Assembly (NCBI GenBank): GCA_019423745.1 | Contig: JAHZAV010000064.1 | Coordinates: 1 to 7,681 of the forward strand | Direction of reading: 5' to 3' | Origin: Lachnospiraceae bacterium | Lineage (GTDB): Bacteria > Bacillota > Clostridia > Lachnospirales > Lachnospiraceae | DNA length: 7,681 nucleotides | Shown: piece after piece, positions 1 to 4,460 of the stretch | Position numbering within the stretch: the stretch's first letter is position 1 | Layout of the letters: every line of letters begins with the position of its first letter | The notes under the pieces: generated by a model | Seen by the model: the letters and a program-made list of their open reading frames with translations, nothing else | Databases searched by the model: none | What the model was told of the DNA's origin: nothing | Made by a program: the position numbers and the translations under genes

Positions 1-1
1 G

Positions 2-46
2 CCTCCGGCCGCGAACGCCGCCGCCCCCGCCTATGGAGCGCCCTAA
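2..46 (+). CDS. possible 3' end of an upstream gene (Pro/Ala-rich tail)
   Basis: One frame is open from the left edge and ends at TAA (44-46). Its last residues are PPAANAAAPAYGAP. A low-complexity Pro/Ala tail ending in a tidy stop is common at the C-terminus of Firmicutes proteins, and the DNA here is much richer in GC than what follows, as a coding end would be. Only 14 codons are visible, so no function can be given. A second frame stays open to about position 114 but has no protein-like character. No convincing U-tailed terminator follows; there is only a weak GGAGC/GCTCC hairpin at 35-57. Confidence 0.35.
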   Translation, partial: PPAANAAAPAYGAP

Positions 47-230
47 GCAAAATGCTCCCCTTTCCCTTCGATTTCTTAAAAGAGCACTCCGCTCCACGGG
101 AAAAATTATTTTGAAGCCGCTGCACCCGCAATGCTGGAAGATATGCATATTATGATGTCCTATCCTATTTTTATAGAGCAAATGCAGTTCAGTTAAATTG
201 CAGATTTTATAAAAACAACTCATTTGCCTT

Positions 231-1256
231 CTATTTTGCTCCGGCAATAAATCGTTCGGTTGGTTTATCAGTTTGACGATAAATATATTCGTCATCGCCG
301 CAACCTTGCAGCACAATCTCGTCATCAGTGTACCGCTTGACGCACCACATAAATCCTTTGCTTGTTTCAATGCACCTTCCAAGCTCACATTGCTCGGTCG
401 GTATGGTTATTTCTCTTGCTTCATACGAAAAATCACAGTAAAATCTGCACCAGTTCTCGCTGTTATCTTTGTAGTTGCGTATTCTGAAAAACTGCCCGCC
501 TCCAAATATGCCGAGATCAAAAACGATATTATAAGATGCACCGCAATAGATATTGACGTCTTGAGGTTTTATTGAAAATATATACTCAGTTTTCCCCGTA
601 CACAAGAAAAAATGGAATTCGTCAGGCTTGGCGGAATAACTGTCGGCCATTCTCCAAAGCATTAAACATTTTGGAATACCGGCTTCTCTAACCTTTGGCA
701 AAGGTGCGCCGCTGTGATCGACAGCAAAATATTCTAATCGGCGCATGTTTTTTTTGACATTGGGATCATATGCCTCTGTCAGGCGCAGGGCCATTCTTTC
801 GCTATTGGAAATTGCTGTGTGCGGACCACTATCCTCAAGAAGATATGCATATTCAATTTTTTTATTAAGCTGCTCTCTTTCGCAGAACGCTGTCAGCCTT
901 TTTTTATTTTCAAAACCCTTATAAAGTTTTGCGCCCAAAATATTTTTATCGGCAGAGCAATAAAATACAAGTGCGAATTTCTCGGTCTCAACAATCTCAC
1001 AATTAGAGCCGCGATACACTCCGCAGGTAAAATACCCAACATCAGTATCAAAGGTGCTAATCCCATCTCTCAAAATAGAATCGGTGCTTGCCGAAAATAT
1101 CTTGCTAATAAGTACAATTTTCGCTATTTCCGGATAGGTTTGATCAAGTTCCCAGCGAGAAACGGTTTGACGCGTAGTGCCAAGCTTCGCAGCAAACTCT
1201 TCTTGTGAAAGGCCATGTGCGGTTCTGATTTGTTTTATTTTTTGTCCAAGCGTCAT
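231..1256 (-). CDS. XRE-family transcriptional regulator with an unknown C-terminal domain
   Basis: This 341-residue protein should act as a cytoplasmic DNA-binding regulator. Residues about 4-58 form a classic HTH_3 domain (GQKIKQIRTAHGLSQEEFAA, then TTRQTVSRWE as recognition helix). The remaining ~280 residues are not a family I recognise. They are rich in aromatic residues and cysteines and look mostly beta-stranded, with no membrane segment, so they may be a sensor or oligomerisation domain. I chose the ATG at 1256 because an AGAAGGTG ribosome site (1265-1272) lies 8 bases before it; the in-frame GTG at 1265 overlaps that site and is unlikely to be used. The gene has its own promoter and points away from the tRNA remnant, so it probably belongs to the chromosomal flank. 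Its target is unknown; autoregulation is usual in this family. Confidence 0.85.
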   Translation of the reverse strand: MTLGQKIKQIRTAHGLSQEEFAAKLGTTRQTVSRWELDQTYPEIAKIVLISKIFSASTDSILRDGISTFDTDVGYFTCGVYRGSNCEIVETEKFALVFYCSADKNILGAKLYKGFENKKRLTAFCEREQLNKKIEYAYLLEDSGPHTAISNSERMALRLTEAYDPNVKKNMRRLEYFAVDHSGAPLPKVREAGIPKCLMLWRMADSYSAKPDEFHFFLCTGKTEYIFSIKPQDVNIYCGASYNIVFDLGIFGGGQFFRIRNYKDNSENWCRFYCDFSYEAREITIPTEQCELGRCIETSKGFMWCVKRYTDDEIVLQGCGDDEYIYRQTDKPTERFIAGAK

Positions 1257-1290
1257 AACATGCACACCTTCTTCTTTTTCTTTTAATCTT

Positions 1291-1319
1291 ATTATGCCTC
1301 TTATCTGGGAAAATGTCTA
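1291..1319 (-). promoter_or_regulatory. promoter of the XRE regulator
   Basis: Read on the minus strand, TAGACA (1314-1319) and CATAAT (1291-1296) are separated by exactly 17 bases, which fits a sigma-A promoter. The -10 lies about 20 bases before the ribosome site of the regulator gene. Confidence 0.6.
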
Positions 1320-1338
1320 CCAAGCAAACATGGCATTA

Positions 1339-1357
1339 TGTCACGCATTGAGTGACA
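1339..1357. promoter_or_regulatory. inverted repeat, candidate operator upstream of the XRE gene
   Basis: TGTCAC (1339-1344) and GTGACA (1352-1357) form a perfect 6-bp dyad with a 7-base spacer, 20 bases upstream of the -35 box. This size suits a dimeric XRE repressor, but it is a single site and could equally bind another regulator. Confidence 0.4.
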
Positions 1358-1581
1358 AGCCAAATTATTCATTAAGTCAGATCTCAGGACCTCAAAATAA
1401 AAAAATTCAATAGAGAAAAAATTGCTTCATTTTTTATAGAAAACGGAATTTTGCCATAAAGAAAGAAATAGGAAAAGCAGCGCATAGGATGCATGTGTGG
1501 ACTCCCGGCTGTGTTGGTTGACAAAAGACACCCTGCTTAAAATTGGGAATACCAGCTTCGGAACGAGTCCTATTTTCGTTT

Positions 1582-1722
1582 TTACACTGCGATTTTCCGA
1601 ATTTTACTTTTCGCCGCCTCATTTTTGCCCAAAGTAAAAGGCCATCCAAATCGGCTTAAATACAGAGGCTGCACCATAGGAAAAAGAGGTCGGTTTTTAG
1701 ATGTCTCATTTTTGAGTTCCAA
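1582..1722 (-). CDS. doubtful small ORF, 46 residues
   Basis: A minus-strand frame can start at TTG (1722) and reads MELKNETSKNRPLF... to a TAA at 1582. A perfect AAGGAGGTG lies upstream (1738-1746), but about 15 bases from the TTG, which is too far; a weaker GAGGA lies nearer. The peptide is basic, has no membrane segment and matches no family I know. The same frame stays open upstream to 1815. It could be a small protein, or a chance frame in a repeated intergenic element. Confidence 0.2.
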   Translation of the reverse strand: MELKNETSKNRPLFPMVQPLYLSRFGWPFTLGKNEAAKSKIRKIAV

Positions 1723-1768
1723 ATTCCGTCCTCTATTCACCTCCTTTTTAAGGATGGTACAAAAAAGA

Positions 1769-1808
1769 GCTGGCTCATGGCCGGGCTGCAAATAAAAAAG
1801 CAGCCAGC
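1769..1808. repeat. two overlapping, mutually exclusive hairpins
   Basis: GCTGGCT (1769-1775) is perfectly complementary to AGCCAGC (1802-1808), while GGCTGC (1784-1789) is perfectly complementary to GCAGCC (1800-1805). Both stems need the same 3' arm, so only one can form at a time. No U-run follows on either strand, so neither is a standard terminator. Confidence 0.5.
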
Positions 1809-1879
1809 AACTCAATCACTAAATTGCCAACCCTAGGTCTGATCCGCCCGGAGAATGGCCTCGCTTCGCCCGGCGTCAT
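1775..1879 (-). CDS. doubtful hydrophobic small ORF, 34 residues
   Basis: ATG at 1879 opens a frame reading MTPGEARPFSGRIRP, then a hydrophobic stretch VIELLAAFLFAA, and stops at TGA (1775-1777). A strong AAGGAGG lies just upstream, but only one base separates it from the ATG, which is unusually short for efficient initiation. A basic N-terminus followed by ~12 hydrophobic residues resembles small membrane-active peptides. The frame sits in a GC-rich structured block and overlaps the hairpins at 1769-1808, so coding is uncertain. Confidence 0.2.
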   Translation of the reverse strand: MTPGEARPFSGRIRPRVGNLVIELLAAFLFAARP

Positions 1880-1993
1880 TCCTCCTTACGGAACAGCCGA
1901 TGCTGACTTCTCAGCTAAAGACATGCCGCCAACACGTTTTTAAAACGCCTCTCCCCCTCTCAGGGTTCGAACCCTTCCGAACGGAAAAACAAA

Positions 1994-2026
1994 ACGCCGC
2001 ATACTGACTTAGGCGGCGTCTTTTTT
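1994..2026. terminator. bidirectional terminator beside the tRNA-Ser remnant
   Basis: ACGCCGC (1994-2000) pairs with GCGGCGT (2013-2019). On the plus strand the stem is followed by C and six T's; on the minus strand it is followed by TTTTGTTTTT. On the minus strand it lies directly after the tRNA 3' end, so it is most simply the original terminator of the tRNA-Ser gene, left on the chromosomal side. Confidence 0.75.
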
Positions 2027-2027
2027 C

Positions 2028-2083
2028 TGGCGGAGAGGGCGGGATTCGAACCAGCGTGCGATTGCTCGCAAACTGATTTCGAG
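2028..2083 (-). pseudogene. 3' half of tRNA-Ser(CGA), element junction (att site)
   Basis: Read on the minus strand, this contains the anticodon loop CTCGAAA (anticodon CGA, 2079-2081), the 3' anticodon strand TCAGT, a long variable arm (TGCGA-GCAA-TCGCA) typical of serine tRNAs, the T arm (GCTGG-TTCGAAT-CCCGC), the acceptor strand CCTCTCC, discriminator G and encoded CCA (2028-2030). The 5' half is missing: beyond 2083 the expected ACTGA strand is replaced by AAACA, which cannot pair. Similarity therefore ends at the anticodon loop, a classic crossover point for tyrosine recombinases. The T stem has a mismatch (third pair, T-C), fitting a copy no longer under selection. The intact tRNA should lie at the far end of the element, outside the window. 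Confidence 0.75.
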
Positions 2084-2207
2084 TGTTTTACTCCCAACAC
2101 ACTTTAGCGGATTTTGAGAAAAAATGCCCCATTTTAAGGGTAAATGCTCTTGTCCGCCAAAAGATGATTTTCTCTCCGCTTCGGCTGCTTCCGACAGTTC
2201 GAAATGC

Positions 2208-2574
2208 GAGAGAACTATCGGAGAGAACTAACCGTACTGCTATCAAACATAATAACCGAAAAAGCCCGTAAAATCAATGGTTTTGAGAAATATGGCGACC
2301 AACAAGGTCATTCGATTTCGAATGTGTTATGTGATATGGAAAGTGTTAGAAAGGAGCAGAAAATAATGCAAGAAAAACTACTTTATTTACAGGTAAAATC
2401 CGAGCCAAAAGCGGCGAAAAGCGGCAAAAAACCGTGAGTTCGAATAGGTTTCAAAAATGGCTCAAAAAAAGCAAAAAAGAGAGAACTTGGAGAGAACGGA
2501 GAGAACTCAGGAGAGAACAAAACCCCTTTTCCCACCTACTTTTCAGGCACTCTCAAAATACTGTTGGAGAGAAC
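2208..2574 (+). repeat. seven direct copies of GAGAGAAC
   Basis: Perfect copies start at 2208, 2221, 2479, 2490, 2499, 2511 and 2567, all in the same orientation; most are preceded by G. They form a pair (13-base step), a tight group of four (steps of 11, 9 and 12) and a single distal copy. One inverted copy (GTTCTCTC) lies far away at 6798-6805. Such arrays near an element end can be recombinase arm-type sites, iterons or regulator sites; the sequence alone does not decide. Confidence 0.7.
2366..2437 (+). CDS. possible 23-residue leader peptide
   Basis: ATG at 2366 follows AAGGAG (2351-2356) at a 9-base spacing, a good initiation signal, and encodes a short lysine-rich peptide (MQEKLLYLQVKSEPK...) ending at TGA 2435-2437. 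Its stop overlaps a GTG (2434) that opens a frame running to a TAA (2620-2622) directly before the next gene, so translational coupling down to the helix-turn-helix gene is conceivable. No family is recognised, and the peptide may be a chance frame. Confidence 0.25.
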   Translation: MQEKLLYLQVKSEPKAAKSGKKP

Positions 2575-2625
2575 TTTTACACCTTTCTTCTGCTGTTGAC
2601 CAAAAAGCGCAAAGAGGTGTAAGTG

Positions 2626-3228
2626 ATGATTACAGAAAAATATTGCAACGAGATTTTGCAGCAATACCCCGAATACATAACCAAAGACCAGATGTATCGT
2701 ATCTGTCATATCAGCAAAAAGACCTGCTTGTTTTTATTGGAAAGCGGTCTTGTGCCGAACATAGATAGCGGCAAAAAAACACGCCGCTTCAAAATCAAGA
2801 CGGTTGATGTTATTCAGTATTTGAAAGACAGAGATGATTACCCAGAGCTATTCAAAGCCCCAGACGGCTTTTACAAAGGAAAAGGCGGAGATAAAAAAGC
2901 TCCGTCCTTTGATGAAGTGTTCACACACGAGGATTTAATTCGTATGCGGCAGTATTATGAACGACTGCTAAAAAACAACCCAGATGTTATGTCGGTTGAG
3001 CAGGTAGCTCGGTTTACGGGCTACAATAAAAACTCGGTTAGTCGCTGGTGCGGTAAAAAAGAGCTGAAATGCTTTTATATCAAACAGCGTTATCAAATCC
3101 CAAAAGAGTATCTATTGGATTTCCTTGTAAGCAGATATTTCATAGGAATTGCCGTGAAGTCTGTCAAGCACCAAAGGTTTAATGAGCAAATACGAAAATT
3201 GCGTACAGGCAGCGATGGCAATATATAA
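2626..3228 (+). CDS. tandem helix-turn-helix DNA-binding protein (excisionase/MerR type)
   Basis: The 200-residue protein has two winged-helix-like HTH_17-type domains. The first spans about residues 19-70 (ITKDQMYRICHISKKTCLFL, wing with RRFKI, then a helix ending YLKDRD). The second spans about 120-170 (DVMSVEQVARFTGYNKNSVS, then RYQIPKEYLLDFL, the usual '(R)IP-x-E-x-L' end of excisionase-type domains). A Lys/Gly-rich linker joins them. No membrane segment or catalytic motif is seen. ATG 2626 is chosen because GAGGTG (2614-2619) is 6 bases upstream; GTG at 2623 is possible. Proteins of this kind often precede parA in Firmicutes ICEs, where a role in excision control or gene regulation is likely but unproven. 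The nearby GAGAGAAC repeats are candidate binding sites. A strong terminator follows, separating it from the ATPase gene. Confidence 0.75.
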   Translation: MITEKYCNEILQQYPEYITKDQMYRICHISKKTCLFLLESGLVPNIDSGKKTRRFKIKTVDVIQYLKDRDDYPELFKAPDGFYKGKGGDKKAPSFDEVFTHEDLIRMRQYYERLLKNNPDVMSVEQVARFTGYNKNSVSRWCGKKELKCFYIKQRYQIPKEYLLDFLVSRYFIGIAVKSVKHQRFNEQIRKLRTGSDGNI

Positions 3229-3242
3229 ATCTAAACATTTCC

Positions 3243-3280
3243 AATCTCGTTCGTTTAATTTTCAACGAACGAGATTTTTT
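3243..3280 (+). terminator. rho-independent terminator after the tandem HTH gene
   Basis: A perfect 13-bp stem, AATCTCGTTCGTT (3243-3255) with AACGAACGAGATT (3264-3276), has an 8-base loop and runs into TTTTTT (3275-3280). It insulates the following operon from upstream transcription. Confidence 0.92.
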
Positions 3281-3328
3281 ACATAACCAAATGATTTTAA
3301 GAGGCAACACAAATTTATAAAATAAAAA

Positions 3329-3359
3329 TTTTGTCCCAAATATATAGACTTTTGTCCCA
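3329..3359 (+). promoter_or_regulatory. direct-repeat operator TTTTGTCCCA x2
   Basis: Two perfect copies of TTTTGTCCCA lie at 3329-3338 and 3350-3359, exactly 21 bp apart (two helical turns, same face of DNA). The first is just upstream of the -35 box; the second overlaps the last base of the -35 and fills the spacer towards the -10. A protein bound here would be expected to block RNA polymerase. No repressor gene is adjacent; the ATPase's own C-terminal helix-turn-helix is a candidate binder. Confidence 0.6.
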
Positions 3360-3373
3360 CATTGTGTTATAAT
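3345..3373 (+). promoter_or_regulatory. promoter of the ATPase-protease operon
   Basis: TATAAT (3368-3373) is a perfect -10, with TAGACT (3345-3350) as -35 at exactly 17 bases. It lies after the upstream terminator and 14 bases before the ribosome site GGAGG (3387-3391) of the ATPase gene, so it should drive both genes as one transcript with a short leader. Confidence 0.8.
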
Positions 3374-3400
3374 ATAAAATGTATATGGAGGTATGCTAGC

Positions 3401-4456
3401 ATGAAAAAACAAAATGTTTTGAATTTAATAAAATACCATGTTGAGAAAAATGAAAATGCTTTCAGAAACGAAGCGTTAATTATTGCCAGATATTTTGACA
3501 GTATAGGAGATGATCAGCTTGCTGAATATATAATGAGTTTAATTGCAGAGTCTAATTTATACACACCTCAAAGTAGCGATTTTGAAAGTGAATTCCTAAA
3601 ACAGATAGATATAAGAGGCATGGAGCCCTTGAACCTTCCTATAGCAATTACTGAGGATATAAAAGGTATCATAAATGCAATAAACCATAATATAGGTATT
3701 AATAAATTTTTGTTTGAAGGTTCTCCCGGTAGCGGAAAAACTGAGGCTGCCAAGCAAGTTACACGGTTGTTAGATAGGACATTGTTTTATGTTGATTTTG
3801 ACAATTTAATTGATAGTAAACTTGGTCAAACAAATAAGAACATAACAAGTGTATTTAATGAAATAAACTCAATTCCCAATTCAAACAAAGTAGTTATTTT
3901 GTTTGATGAAATAGATGTAATTGCTTTGGATAGAGTAAGCTCCAATGATGTGCGTGAAATGGGAAGAGTAACCTCTACAATTTTGAGGGAACTCGATAGA
4001 TTAACTGATTTAAATAAAGAGATTGTGATTATTGCAACAACAAATCTTTTTTCAAAATTTGATAAGGCTCTTACAAGGAGATTTGATGCAATAATAAATT
4101 TTGACCGTTATAGCAAAGAGGATTTAATTGAAGTAGGTGAGTTTTATTTTTCCTCTTATATAAAAAATTTTAAGGGTGTTGCAAAAGACACTCGATTGTT
4201 TAGAAAAATATTAAATCTGGCTCCTCACCTTCCATACCCAGGCGAATTAAAAAATATTATTAAGACATCCTTAGCGTTTAGTGATGTAAATTACGAACAT
4301 GACTATTTGAAAAGGCTATACAATAGCTTGATTGGAAATTTAAATAAGACTGATATTAGTCAACTATATGATATGGGCTTTACAGTAAGGGAAATAGAAA
4401 AACTTACTGGAGAATCTAAAAGTGCTGTATCAAGAAAATTGAGCAAGGAGGACTAA
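3401..4456 (+). CDS. ietA: AAA+ ATPase of an IetAS-like defence/stability module
   Basis: This 351-residue cytoplasmic ATPase is the likely regulator or sensor partner of the protease encoded next. Residues ~1-85 are a helical N-terminal region. The AAA+ core has Walker A GSPGSGKT (107-114), Walker B VVILFDE (164-170), sensor 1 IATTN (Asn215), an arginine-finger-like TRRFD (Arg226/227) and a sensor-2-like PGELKN (280-285). The extreme C-terminus (about 326-347, FTVREIEKLTGESKSAVSRK) reads as a helix-turn-helix. ATG 3401 is chosen because GGAGG lies 9 bases upstream; a frame opening at 3362 would start inside the promoter. An AAA+ ATPase directly before an S8 protease is the hallmark of IetAS, known from an Agrobacterium Ti plasmid and later as anti-phage. 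The fold is certain from motifs; the IetA name is inference from the pairing. The gene is visibly richer in AT than the flanking HTH and parA genes. Confidence 0.85.
   Translation: MKKQNVLNLIKYHVEKNENAFRNEALIIARYFDSIGDDQLAEYIMSLIAESNLYTPQSSDFESEFLKQIDIRGMEPLNLPIAITEDIKGIINAINHNIGINKFLFEGSPGSGKTEAAKQVTRLLDRTLFYVDFDNLIDSKLGQTNKNITSVFNEINSIPNSNKVVILFDEIDVIALDRVSSNDVREMGRVTSTILRELDRLTDLNKEIVIIATTNLFSKFDKALTRRFDAIINFDRYSKEDLIEVGEFYFSSYIKNFKGVAKDTRLFRKILNLAPHLPYPGELKNIIKTSLAFSDVNYEHDYLKRLYNSLIGNLNKTDISQLYDMGFTVREIEKLTGESKSAVSRKLSKED
4445..4451 (+). promoter_or_regulatory. ribosome binding site of the protease gene, inside the ATPase gene
   Basis: A perfect AAGGAGG encodes part of the last residues of the ATPase and stands 9 bases before the protease ATG (4461). 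Only four bases separate the two genes, so they are almost certainly co-translated at linked levels. Confidence 0.85.
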
Positions 4457-4460
4457 TTAA

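Larger units (their letters stand above)
1358..1993. other. long stretch without a confident gene
   Basis: No open frame here has both a good ribosome site and a recognisable protein. It holds two doubtful minus-strand small ORFs (1582-1722 and 1775-1879), overlapping alternative hairpins (1769-1808), a GC-rich block with several short inverted repeats (about 1835-1955), a small GCTGA-CTTC-TCAGC hairpin (1902-1915) and a perfect 14-bp palindrome, AGGGTTCGAACCCT (1962-1975). Longer minus-strand frames at 1434-1649 and 1582-1815 lack starts with properly placed ribosome sites. The block may be a structured RNA, a decayed mobile fragment or a dispersed intergenic repeat. Confidence 0.5.
2084..2622. 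other. gene-poor element end with repeat array
   Basis: This stretch from the tRNA junction to the first confident gene has no recognisable protein. It holds the GAGAGAAC direct repeats, an inverted repeat TTCTCTCCG/CGGAGAGAA (2170-2178 and 2219-2227), a short GTGTT/AACAC dyad touching the junction (2083-2100), and a possible 23-codon ORF (2366-2437). Plus-strand frames at 2204-2437, 2434-2622 and 2457-2768 are open, but their Arg-Glu-rich text is mostly the GAGAGAAC repeat being translated. I see no clear promoter. Confidence 0.55.

Noticed and set aside
178..227. GCAAATG/CATTTGC inverted repeat after the XRE gene as its terminator
   Set aside because: The loop exceeds 30 bases and no T-run follows the stem on the minus strand, so it does not meet the form of an intrinsic terminator.
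1518..1523. TTGACA in the gene-free region as a plus-strand promoter
   Set aside because: The only AT-rich -10 candidate is about 14 bases away, too close, and no gene follows on that strand.
1946..1985. T-arm-like GTTCGAAC within a 14-bp palindrome, possible second tRNA
   Set aside because: The palindrome reads as a T loop on both strands, but neither side has a matching 7-bp acceptor strand, a CCA end or an anticodon arm. Kept only as a palindrome.
2204..2768. Open plus-strand frames rich in Arg/Glu before the HTH gene
   Set aside because: They lack ribosome sites at their starts, their composition mirrors the GAGAGAAC repeat, and one runs into the HTH gene in another frame. Only the 23-codon frame at 2366 has a good initiation signal.
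3362..3400. Upstream extension of the ATPase to a TTG at 3362
   Set aside because: This would place the start inside the promoter -10 region with no ribosome site. ATG 3401 has GGAGG at 9 bases.
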